Shown piece by piece: positions 9,638 to 18,981 of a stretch of DNA of 64,000 bases. Every line of letters begins with the position of its first letter. Position 1 is the first letter of the stretch. Made by a program: the position numbers and the translations under genes. The stretch is from Aculops lycopersici (taxonomy: Eukaryota > Arthropoda > Arachnida > Trombidiformes > Eriophyidae). The notes below the pieces were generated by a model, which did no database searches, was not told where the DNA came from, and saw nothing but the letters and a program-made list of their open reading frames with translations. The DNA lies in contig WNKI01000002.1 in the NCBI GenBank assembly GCA_015350385.1, positions 1,772,663 through 1,836,662 on the forward strand, written 5' to 3'.

Positions 9638-11608
9638 CCGGGCGGAAATACTTCATCTTGTTCAAAGACGAAGCCTCGTGCTACCGCATTGTTCACTTTA
9701 TGCGGAGTCGTGATGAAGCATTTGATGCAATCCAGCGCATGGTCAGTCAGATCAAGGGGGAGACGGGCAAATCAGTTAGGTGCTTGACCACTGATTGCGG
9801 GTCTGAATTCACCAGCAACCGTACCCAAGCTTTCCTTGCCTCTGCCAACATTGTGCACCATTCACACCAGCCCAAAATGGCAGGATTGAACGGCACAACC
9901 GGACGATGGTGGAAGGCGCACGGGCAGTGCTACAGGCGAAACGAGTCCCGCCTAGCCTTTGGGGGGAGGCAGTCGCCACTCAGGTCCATCTACTCAATAG
10001 ATCCGTGAATTCGTGGACGGGCAACAAGACGCCCCACGAAATCTACCTAGGTATCAAACCTAAGGTGTCTCATCTCAGGGTTTTTGGGTGCCTCGCCCTT
10101 GTTAAAACCCAGAACAAGAAGCGCTCGGGCTACCAACCCAAACTGGAAGAGCGTGCGACCCGTGGTTGTCTCGTCGGCTATTCTGATAGCAACGATTTTA
10201 CCTATCGAATTTTTGACCCAACTCACGGGACAAACAACAAAATGAGCATCATCTGCTCACGCGATGTCCACTCCGACGACGCAACAGGAGATCCGTTTGA
10301 GAACCTCGATACTCTCTCGGATGACGAAGGCGAGGAAGACTGGAACGAAGGAGGCCCGGTAGACAACGTGCTAGTTGAAGCACATTTAAGTGCGAGTGGG
10401 GAACCACAAACGTACAAGGAGGCGATATCCTGCGAGGAAGCCGACAAGTGGAAGTTGGCAATGCAGGAGGAGCACGAGGCCTTGCTCAAGAATGGAACTT
10501 AGGAGCTAGTAGACGCACCCAAGAATCGCAGGCCGATCAGCTGCAAGTGGTGTTTTGTTTACAAGTACAAAAACAACCAAGTGGTGCGCTACAAAGCTAG
10601 GCTAGTAGCGAGGGGCTTCACACAACAGAAGGGGGTGGATTACGCAGCAACATTCAGTCCAGTTGTGCGCATGGACACAATTCGCATCCTCCTCGTAATT
10701 GGACATCACTACAAGCTTTCCATGCGTAAGTTCGACGTTAAAACAGCCTATCTCAATGGCAGCTTGGATGAAGAGATCTTTATGACTCAGCCTGAAGGCT
10801 TCGTCATCCCCGGTCAGGAGTCAAAAGTTTGCCGCCTCGTCAAATCTCTCTATGGTTTGAAGCAAGCGGGGCGACAATGGAACATCTGCTTCAATAACTT
10901 CCTCTCCGCTTTCAGCCTAAAACAGTTGAAAACCGACACTTGCGTGTTTATCAACAATGGTTTCAACCTCGAATCGCCACCTAGTCATGGTTTGTTAATT
11001 TTGGCTATCTACGTCGACGATGGGTTGCTGTTGTCTAACTCGCCCGCACTCATGGACGAGTGCCTAGACCACTTGCGGCAAAAATTTGAAATAACCTCCG
11101 GGGAAGTTTCGACATTCGTCGGGTTACAAATAGAGACGCAAGGCAGCAAGTTATTATTGCACCAAAAAGATTATATCGAACGAGTTAGTGAAAGATTCGG
11201 GGTTTCAAATTGCAAGTACACGCCGACACCAATGAATAGTAGTCTGCAACTCTGCAAGGAAGGCGAGGCAGGGGCGGCTAGCAAGCCAGTTGATGTCCCC
11301 TACCTCCAAATAATTGGCTCTCTGTTATACGCGACTACAACGTCGCGCCTGGACATCGCATTTGCTGTGTGCAATTAGCTCGATTCTCATCATCACCCAA
11401 GTTGGTACATTGGAATGCAGCCAAGCGTGTGTTGCGTTACCTGAAATGCTACAATAGCACGGGTCTCGTTGTTACTAGACAGGCGATTTTGGAATTGAAA
11501 AGCTACTCCGACTCGGATTTCGCCGGCAACTTTGATGATCGTAAGTCAACAAGTGGATGTGTCATCACGTTAAACGGCACGCCGGTTATCTGGAAATCCA
11601 GAGTGTGA
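9638..11608 (+). pseudogene. copia element 2: integrase, reverse transcriptase and RNase H remnants
   Basis: After E2 the integrase core resumes (TTDCGSEF), is frameshifted near 9870, and continues as the integrase C-terminal part (SLWGEAVATQVHLLNR). The frame meets an in-frame TAG at 10501. The copia-type reverse transcriptase (RVT_2) follows, with FDVKTAYLNGSLDEEI and the catalytic YVDDGLLLS near 11010. There is another shift near 11375. An RNase H start (YSDSDFAGN) then ends at the junction with duplicated DOMON sequence at about 11608. Several frame breaks and truncation make it dead, though most domains are still easy to read. Confidence 0.9.
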
Positions 11609-12606
11609 GTGTGATGGGGGTGGGGATGGGGATGGGGATGGGGTGCCCGATGCAACGGGTGGTTGTGGCCGGCGGCAACTCGCGACTGGTTCACGTTTTG
11701 GGTGACCAGCGAGCTCGGCGCCGGCTTGTGCAGACTCGCCGTCTGAGTTTCCTCGCTTCCGGTGGACGGCTGGTGGTGAGTATCACTGATGTAGGCGCCG
11801 TGCAAATAGGCATTCTGCTTGAAGGCACTCTGTCGGTAGAGGCTCTCCTTGTTGGCCTGCTTGTTTTTGTACACAGTGAAGCAGGCCTGGAACACGATCA
11901 TCGCCAACAGAATGGCTACGCTCCCTATGCCCACGAGCCACCGAATCGAGGGCTCCGAGAGGAAGGCGAGCTTATCGAAAGGATTGTTGGCGCTAATGGC
12001 GCCTGCAGGTGCCGAGCTGGACGAACCGTCTATGTCAGCCTCTAGTCCGTTTGAGACGTCGAGCTTGATCTCTGGTGTTGCCGGGGCGCTTGTGCTCGGA
12101 GGGTTTAGGGTGGAGGTTCCCTCGCTAGCGTCGGTGGGTTCGAGTGCCGGCTGGACGCAGATACGATCCCTAGAGACCGCCGGCGTGACCTCGTGCTTGT
12201 GGAGTCGCTTGTTGATTGAGTTGAATGAGCCACCCTGAGTGGGAAAGAAAAAGTAGGGACAGGAGTCGTCGGTAAAGTCGTAGTCCTGGACATCGCCCGT
12301 CACTCTTTTCCGGCGAAACTTGACGGTGGTGGTGCCATTCTCGCGCTTTGCATAGGGCGAGTCGATATTTTGCGACTCGTCAATGGTCGGCATCACGTGG
12401 TCTTGCAACCAGACGTCAGCTATGAAGGAACGACCATTGGCCTCGTCGAGCAACCCAATGACGGCGTCCGAATTCGCCATTCGGGTGCCATTGCTGAAGC
12501 CGATGCCCGTCCACTTGTTGCGAGTTTTCGTCTGTACAATGAACTCAATCGAGTCGCTCGCCTCGACGTACTGCCACTGAACAAAGTTAGTGCTGTCGCT
12601 GAGCTA
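11609..12606 (-). pseudogene. Partial, near-identical copy of the downstream two-DOMON gene
   Basis: The minus strand reproduces the second DOMON domain, linker, membrane helix and part of the His/Pro-rich tail of the gene at 14881-17697. It looks base-for-base identical over long stretches up to about 12582. Differences are a 54-bp in-frame loss (18 residues just after DOMON 2) and a shorter His/Pro repeat. From about 12583 to 12606 mismatches rise sharply. The left end is fused to copia RNase H at a GTGTGAGTGTG microhomology. It lacks a signal peptide and the first DOMON, so it is unlikely to make a working protein. An assembly duplicate is possible. Confidence 0.8.
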
Positions 12607-12954
12607 CACAAGAAGTTTAGGAGAGAGGAGAGACTAAACAAGGGCAAGGTGGACGTCGCGCTATCGAGCAGAATCCCTCTCAATAGCGAACAGCTAGAGG
12701 ATCTCAAAGAAATGTTTTACAAGTGATTAATAAACTTTTTGGTTCATTCGATTCGCTGCTGGTGTCATCGGTGAGAAAACTCTTTTATTCTTGCTCGCCG
12801 CTCCGAGCGTTGATTCTATAGTTTGGATCGCCTTCTCGGACAGTCGGCTAGAAGTTGTATAAGACATGAATTGCCTGAAGCGGGAGCGAGGTGTAAACCA
12901 CGAGTTGAGCGTCGCAAGTGTTAGCTCTGGCTCACCTATCGTGAAGCTAGCTCA
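12607..12954. other. Unexplained segment between two DOMON fragments
   Basis: On the plus strand a basic 40-residue open end (to TGA at 12726, followed at once by AATAAA) is fused in frame to antisense DOMON sequence. On the minus strand an open frame of about 65 residues ends at about 12727. Neither resembles a family I recognise. Both may be debris of the rearrangement. Confidence 0.3.
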
Positions 12955-13195
12955 ACACGTTCTTGTACATTCGCGAATGCAAACAGGCTGCCCTGTGGTG
13001 AGGATCACGCTGTGGCTCGGAATCACTCGCTTGGTAATGGGACACATGGTATGCCGTTAATTAGGAAGGCAAAGTAGGCGCATGACGACTCGTCGGTGAA
13101 TGAAAACTACCTCGGGTTTTCGGAGATTCGTTGCCTGGTGAAAGGGGTCCAACGATCAATGTTGCTGTCCTCAATTAGGTCGAGTGAATCCACTT
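12955..13195 (-). pseudogene. Diverged fragment of the first DOMON domain
   Basis: The minus strand aligns with the end of DOMON 1 of the intact gene (positions about 17090-17310 there), including FTRQRISENPR and FTDESSCAYFAF. It has clear substitutions, small indels and an in-frame TAG where the gene has His. It is an older copy than the near-identical block at 11609-12582. It is joined directly to the SNAP-29-like fragment at about 13195. Confidence 0.75.
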
Positions 13196-13816
13196 CCTGT
13201 CGATCATATTGTTTTGGTCGCCTATTTCATCGCCCAACTGTGAGGCCATTTCTTTCAGTATTCCTAATCCGTATCCAATCTCACTCAGGTCCTCCTCGAA
13301 TTTACCCTTTGGTTCGTCGCTTAAGACACCTCTTCGTTGCGATAATTATGAGGCTAAAGGATGAGCCAGATGATGTAATTGAGCCTGTTATTGGAGAATT
13401 CTGTGGCATATTGGCGATCGTCGCCGACTTAGTCATTCCACCTGGAGTGTTGGCTACTGGTACCGCCGGCGTTGTGTTTGTGGTGGATCTATTCCCAAAC
13501 AGACTCTTGAATCCGCCGAGCCAGGATCTCATGTTATTGAGATGCTCTTGCGTGGCTCTGGTTGTAGCATTAATAGTATCTAGACCATTCTCAGCTCGAT
13601 CCAAAGCTTCTCGTTGCGATGATAACATTTCTAATGTTTGCTTGCCCACCCTTTCGCTTCCCACTATTGCAGCCCTACTGTTGGCCATGAATCCATTCGC
13701 TCGTTCTCTCCCGAATGTCGGCGACTTTCTTGTCGGTACAGATGTAATTTTGGAGCCCTTTTAGAGATGAACAAGTCATCGTCGACGTCGTCGTTATCTT
13801 TATTAGCGTTACTCAT
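13196..13816 (-). pseudogene. SNAP-29-like SNARE pseudogene
   Basis: An ATG at 13816 opens an acidic N-terminus, which is lost by a frameshift near 13705. The next frame gives the Qb SNARE helix (GSERVGKQTLEMLSSQREAL, then DINAT-like and FKSLFGN), typical of SNAP-29. A Thr/Pro linker follows. After a second shift near 13340 comes the start of a Qc helix (KFEEDLSEIGYGLGILKEMA). The last part of that helix is missing because DOMON sequence begins at 13195. SNAP-29 is a SNARE of endosome, cilium and autophagosome fusion. Two frame breaks and a missing SNARE end make this a pseudogene. Confidence 0.75.
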
Positions 13817-14094
13817 GGTTCCAGATATTCAAAGAGTGATTAGAGGACGATAGTTTAGAGATTGATATAGTATAACATACAACTATCTGGACGCAAGTTG
13901 GCCCAATTGAGTTTTTAATAGTTTGGGCGATGGTTTGTTTATGTTTTATCACGCACAGTCAGAGGCTGGGATAACTGCAGGCGAGCCTGCGCATGCAAAT
14001 TCGTAACACATGGCCAAAGTCGGAATTCAATAATCTACCCTTCGCCCACTTTTGCAAACCTTGCATACATCTATTGATTACAGATACAAAAACA

Positions 14095-14646
14095 ATGAAC
14101 AGATCACTTGCACTAACCTCCAAATCTATTTGTGAGATTAGTCGACGGCAGATCTCATACAACAAATTGTGCAACAAGAGAGTTACACGGCTCAGCTCAG
14201 ATATTGAATTGGATCCAAAAGCAAGACTCATCAATAGAAATCCTCGAAACCTTGAGCAGCTATCAGTGGAGCCGAAACCCAAAGGTTTTTGGTTAGAGAG
14301 GGCGCCAAATCATTGTAGACATAGAGTTACCTTAGAGGAAAGCAACAATCATCTAGACGCCTACTTAGAACACTGGTCAGGCCGACGACTAGTGGAGGCG
14401 TCGACAAGAGAACCGCGCTTGGCCAAGTATTTCAAGAATCCCACCACAAGTCAAGCCGCTTCGGTCATAGCTCAGGTGTTGTCTAGACGCTGTCAACAGA
14501 GCGGCTACTTAATTGCCGGAATCAAGGACGGGATGAATCAGACTGACAGCCCAAAGATGGAGACGTTCTACAAGACCCTGCAATCTACTGGCCTTACGTT
14601 GGGTGAACTGCCCGAGATTGAGCCAAGAGTCATGGAAGACATGTAG
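14095..14646 (+). CDS. MRPL18: Mitochondrial ribosomal protein uL18m (MRPL18)
   Basis: uL18m is part of the central protuberance of the mitochondrial large ribosomal subunit. The frame shows the family's NRNPRNLE block near residue 48 and SASTRE-like VEASTREPRLAKYF. A VIAQVLSRRC motif follows before the C-terminal helix. I chose the ATG at 14095 because it gives a Ser/Arg-rich presequence of about 30 residues, as expected for import. An upstream in-frame ATG at 13993 would add 34 residues. It is a single exon of 183 residues, close to the family length. An AATAAA lies 5 bases after the stop (14651-14656). It is convergent with the DOMON gene on the other strand. Confidence 0.85.
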   Translation: MNRSLALTSKSICEISRRQISYNKLCNKRVTRLSSDIELDPKARLINRNPRNLEQLSVEPKPKGFWLERAPNHCRHRVTLEESNNHLDAYLEHWSGRRLVEASTREPRLAKYFKNPTTSQAASVIAQVLSRRCQQSGYLIAGIKDGMNQTDSPKMETFYKTLQSTGLTLGELPEIEPRVMEDM

Positions 14647-14783
14647 ATAAAATAAACAAACTGGTCGGTTCCTCTCGGTGCTTCAAGAAATAGATGACAA
14701 GGGGTCATCCTTTCAGATGACACTTACATGCGGTTTTTTGTTCAGACGTGTTCTTTAGCTTCTGCAGAACAATAAAAACACGT

Positions 14784-14789
14784 TTATTC
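14784..14789 (-). terminator. Polyadenylation signal of the DOMON gene
   Basis: The minus strand reads AATAAA about 95 bases past the stop of the DOMON gene. Confidence 0.5.
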
Positions 14790-14880
14790 GCCCTCTATCT
14801 AACCATCTAAATAAAAATATAAAACTCGCGTCATGTGTAAGGAGTGCCTCCTTGTGAAAGTGAACTTTATTCCGCGGCCA

Positions 14881-17697
14881 CTAGTAGCGGCGTTGCGATG
14901 GCAGGAAGTAGGAGTCTGGTCTAATTTGAGACTGAGATCTGATTGGCACGTGAGCTCTCTGGTGCTGATGATGATATTGTTGGCTAGGCCGAGTGTGGCC
15001 CCGATGCTGGTGCGGACCAGGGTAGTGCTGGTGCTGGTTGGCCTGGAATGGGTGAGGCCTGTGGTGGTAGTGAGAGTGATTGTGGAGATGGTTGTGTGGG
15101 TGCATCTGCTGCTGGACCTGGTGGGGGTGTCGGTGATGGGTGGGCGCAAGCGGGCGCTGGTGGCCGTAGTCAAATTGAGCGTCCATCATGAGCTCGTCGT
15201 CGAACTGTTCGTCCTCAACTTCCTCGAGCTCGTCCTCGTCCTCGTCGTGCTCACTGCTTTCGGTGGCCGACGGGGTGGCGAACTCGTCGTAGGGGTTTCG
15301 GGAAAATTGTGGCGGTGGTGCATGCATGTGAGTGTGGGTGTGATGGGGGTGGGGATGGGGATGGTGGTGGGGATGGGGATGGGGATGGGGTGCCCGATGC
15401 AACGGGTGGTTGTGGCCGGCGGCAACTCGCGACTGGTTCACGTTTTGGGTGACCAGCGAGCTCGGCGCCGGCTTGTGCAGACTCGCCGTCTGAGTTTCCT
15501 CGCTTCCGGTGGACGGCTGGTGGTGAGTATCACTGATGTAGGCGCCGTGCAAATAGGCATTCTGCTTGAAGGCACTCTGTCGGTAGAGGCTCTCCTTGTT
15601 GGCCTGCTTGTTTTTGTACACAGTGAAGCAGGCCTGGAACACGATCATCGCCAACAGAATGGCTACGCTCCCTATGCCCACGAGCCACCGAATCGAGGGC
15701 TCCGAGAGGAAGGCGAGCTTATCGAAAGGATTGTTGGCGCTAATGGCGCCTGCAGGTGCCGAGCTGGACGAACCGTCTATGTCAGCCTCTAGTCCGTTTG
15801 AGACGTCGAGCTTGATCTCTGGTGTTGCCGGGGCGCTTGTGCTCGGAGGGTTTAGGGTGGAGGTTCCCTCGCTAGCGTCGGTGGGTTCGAGTGCCGGCTG
15901 GTTGGCAACTGGAGGCGCCACCAATTTGACGCTCCTCGAGGCGGTGCACTTCCTGACGCAGATACGATCCCTAGAGACCGCCGGCGTGACCTCGTGCTTG
16001 TGGAGTCGCTTGTTGATTGAGTTGAATGAGCCACCCTGAGTGGGAAAGAAAAAGTAGGGACAGGAGTCGTCGGTAAAGTCGTAGTCCTGGACATCGCCCG
16101 TCACTCTTTTCCGGCGAAACTTGACGGTGGTGGTGCCATTCTCGCGCTTTGCATAGGGCGAGTCGATATTTTGCGACTCGTCAATGGTCGGCATCACGTG
16201 GTCTTGCAACCAGACGTCAGCTATGAAGGAACGACCATTGGCCTCGTCGAGCAACCCAATGACGGCGTCCGAATTCGCCATTCGGGTGCCATTGCTGAAG
16301 CCGATGCCCGTCCACTTGTTGCGAGTTTTCGTCTGTACAATGAACTCAATCGAGTCGCTCGCCTCGACGTACTGCCACTGAGCAAAGTAAGTGCAGTCGC
16401 TAAGCTCAAGCGGAAGTGGCCGAATCTGTAGGGCGCCGTCGATTGGTTGGCGCAGGTAAGTGGCCACCTCAGCTGGCGTTGGCACCTGAAAGCGACAATT
16501 CATCGGGTGCGACCAACGACCGGCGCACCATTGAGTGGCGTCGGGTTGGTTTGAGGGGCCGTTGTTTAAACTGGCTGGCGCTGGAGAGGCGAGTGGGGGC
16601 AGCGGCGCGGCGGTCGTGGCACTACTCGTTGTGGTCGTGGGCGCCGGCGTGCTTGTGCTGTCCGAGGTTAATGTCCTTGCGGTTGTCGTTGTTGATGTGT
16701 TTGGTGGACGAGTTGTAGGTGGCGGTGTTGGAGTGGTTGTAGTAGTTGTGGTTGTTGATGTTGTTGTTGTGGGCCGACTCGTTGTAGTGGAAGTTGTAGG
16801 TGGCGGCGTGGTTGTCGTTGTTGTTGTTGTTGTTGTTGTTGATGTTGATGTTGTGGTTGTGGTTGGCGCTTGAGGGGAAGTGGTTGTGGTAGTTGATGTT
16901 GATGTTGATGCTATGGTTGTAGCTTGGGGAGATGGTTTTCTGGATGTCCTAAACTTGGGCTTGTTGGTTGTGGGTCTCGGCGATAAAGTTGTCATTAATG
17001 GCGAAACAGGCTTGCTACTAACCGCGGGCTTGCTGCTGGAGTTGAAGCTTGTTGGCTTGGCGGTTGTCGCCGCTGCTTGTTTCTTGTTCTTGTTTATACA
17101 TTCGCGAATGCAAATGGGCTGCTCTGTGGTGTGGATCTCACTGTTGCCCGGAATCACTCGCTTGGTGATGGGATCGATGGGACCGCCGCTAACTGGGAAG
17201 GCAAAGTAGGCGCATGGCGACTCGTCGGTGAATGAAAAATGCCTCGGGTTTTCGGAGACTCGTTGCCTGGTGAACTGGTACCAAGCTCTATCATTCTTGT
17301 CCTCAATTCGAGCGTCAGAAATTTGCGGATCCTCCTCCTCCCACTGGATCTCGGAGGCGAGACTTGGCACAAAGGCATCGCGGATGTTCCATTGGGTCCC
17401 ATTGCCCTGCTCGGCCGGCTCAAAGTAGGCGAAGACCCCGTCGCCTCGAGTCATGTTGCGCTCCGGTCCAAACATGACTCCCGTCCACCTGTAGTGCGGT
17501 GGCATGGTGTTCCACATGGCGAACTGAATCTTGTCATTGTCTTCGCGTAAAAACCACCTGATGCTGTAGGTGCAATTCGTTCTTGGGTCGCATCCTTGCG
17601 GGTACTTGAGGACACAGGGATCTGGCTGGGTGCTGATTGGGGCCGAGTAGGCGGCTAGGAATAGTGAGGTATAAATAATTATAACTTGGGGCCTCAT
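14881..17697 (-). CDS. Two-DOMON-domain, Thr-rich single-pass membrane protein
   Basis: The 938-residue single exon starts with a signal peptide (residues 1-18, cleavage after AYS). DOMON domain 1 covers about 40-195 and ends in a Cys pair. A mucin-like Thr/Pro/Ser linker runs 205-370, with poly-Thr runs encoded by GTT-type repeats on the plus strand. DOMON domain 2 covers about 430-585. A membrane helix (about 670-693) is followed by a 245-residue tail rich in His, Pro, Asp and Glu. DOMON folds bind haem or sugars in other proteins; here the ligand is unknown. Topology suggests an extracellular, probably O-glycosylated receptor-like protein. Parts of this gene are duplicated at 11609-12606 and 12955-13195. 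Confidence 0.85.
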   Translation of the reverse strand: MRPQVIIIYTSLFLAAYSAPISTQPDPCVLKYPQGCDPRTNCTYSIRWFLREDNDKIQFAMWNTMPPHYRWTGVMFGPERNMTRGDGVFAYFEPAEQGNGTQWNIRDAFVPSLASEIQWEEEDPQISDARIEDKNDRAWYQFTRQRVSENPRHFSFTDESPCAYFAFPVSGGPIDPITKRVIPGNSEIHTTEQPICIRECINKNKKQAAATTAKPTSFNSSSKPAVSSKPVSPLMTTLSPRPTTNKPKFRTSRKPSPQATTIASTSTSTTTTTSPQAPTTTTTSTSTTTTTTTTTTTPPPTTSTTTSRPTTTTSTTTTTTTTPTPPPTTRPPNTSTTTTARTLTSDSTSTPAPTTTTSSATTAAPLPPLASPAPASLNNGPSNQPDATQWCAGRWSHPMNCRFQVPTPAEVATYLRQPIDGALQIRPLPLELSDCTYFAQWQYVEASDSIEFIVQTKTRNKWTGIGFSNGTRMANSDAVIGLLDEANGRSFIADVWLQDHVMPTIDESQNIDSPYAKRENGTTTVKFRRKRVTGDVQDYDFTDDSCPYFFFPTQGGSFNSINKRLHKHEVTPAVSRDRICVRKCTASRSVKLVAPPVANQPALEPTDASEGTSTLNPPSTSAPATPEIKLDVSNGLEADIDGSSSSAPAGAISANNPFDKLAFLSEPSIRWLVGIGSVAILLAMIVFQACFTVYKNKQANKESLYRQSAFKQNAYLHGAYISDTHHQPSTGSEETQTASLHKPAPSSLVTQNVNQSRVAAGHNHPLHRAPHPHPHPHHHPHPHPHHTHTHMHAPPPQFSRNPYDEFATPSATESSEHDEDEDELEEVEDEQFDDELMMDAQFDYGHQRPLAPTHHRHPHQVQQQMHPHNHLHNHSHYHHRPHPFQANQHQHYPGPHQHRGHTRPSQQYHHQHQRAHVPIRSQSQIRPDSYFLPSQRRY

Positions 17698-18981
17698 GGT
17701 TGCGGTTTGGCCCGTTTGGCGGATTCACAATAAATGCGACTGCAGGTTGTCGCCGACTCTGTAATCGACGAGCGGCGGCCAGCGAAGGAGTCGCAGCGAG
17801 AGCGCGCGTCCACTTTGCTTGGTAGCCCTCGAAGGGGGAAAGCATCAACAGGTTGCTGGATCTCGTCCTTCTTGGCACCGTTACAACTCTTGCCCTCCCC
17901 TTCCTATCCAACCAAAGCGGCTGCGCCGTAGCATCTCTAACACAAGTGGCGTCTGCGGTCTCTGTGTCTACCTATTTGTGTGTGCGACGCTCTGGTTGAT
18001 TTGGCCGCCAGTGTGTCGGCAACGGGAGCAACAGGTTGCCGTTGCCGTTGCCGTGCATCTTGAACTGCGCACTCACGAGAAGGTGAGTAGAATCTCGACA
18101 GCTGACGCCGCCCACTCGCCGAGTCGCATCCTTTTTTCCCGCAAGCACAGGCCAGATTACGGGAATTTGGGTCAGCTGGTGGCGGGAGTTTGGCGTTTGC
18201 GTGAGAGACGCACGCAAGTGGCTAGCTAAAAGCTCGCCGCTAGCCAACGAGAATCAGGATCAATTTCGCTTCAAATTGGCGGCCCGCAAGAGCAGTGCAA
18301 GGGAACAAGGCAACTTAAGTTGGATGACAGCCACTCGGCAGCTCCCACTTATGCAAATCGCACTCCAACGCTGGCTTGCGCTTCAGTCACGACTGCCGAG
18401 TCGCTGGTCACTTGTTACGGTTCCACCAGGCAACGCCAGTCAGCCATCGAGCTCACTGACAAGTGGAAGATCTCGGACACTCTTCAGCGTTAGCTGCCAT
18501 TGAAACTGGCCGCCCACCTGGTCCATTGTGTATCTAGAGTTGGTCAAGTTAAAGACAAACGGACAGGTAAGTCACCGCCGCCCAGTGCGCCGAGCTGCCC
18601 ACGTGCCCTCGTCTCGGGTGCGCGCCGGCCAAGACAATCACGTGAAATCGATTGCGCGACTCTCGAGCTCGAGTGGCGTCGCCTGACACAACAAGTGGCG
18701 AATCAATTCGACGGCTACCTACTTGTGCGCTCGACAACAGCAAACAAGTGCTCGGCTCTAGTTGCATTATTTTTAGCATTCCGTCTGCCCGTCACGTCAG
18801 CTGCCGAGTACGTATGCGACTACCTGCTCCCGAGCTCGCCCACAAACAGCCCACTTTCATTCGATTCGATACGGTTCGCCACGCAATAGTCCGAGATTAC
18901 AAGCGAAGAAGCTGTTAGAAATACCGTTAGAGCATATCGTTCGATTAAATTTAAGTGCCATCATTTTGACTTTGCTTTAAA
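17698..18981. other. Divergent promoter region, no gene seen
   Basis: This is 1.3 kb between the divergent DOMON and Gln-rich genes. Open frames here lack domain content. GTAAG and GTGAG donor-like sites occur (for example near 18082 and 18567), so untranslated first exons are possible. No clear TATA box is identified. Confidence 0.4.

Noticed and set aside
14833..16900. Long plus-strand open frames opposite the DOMON gene
   Set aside because: They arise from the complement of Thr/Pro/His-rich codons, are Val/Leu-biased with no domains, and the minus-strand frame has a signal peptide, DOMON domains and a membrane helix.
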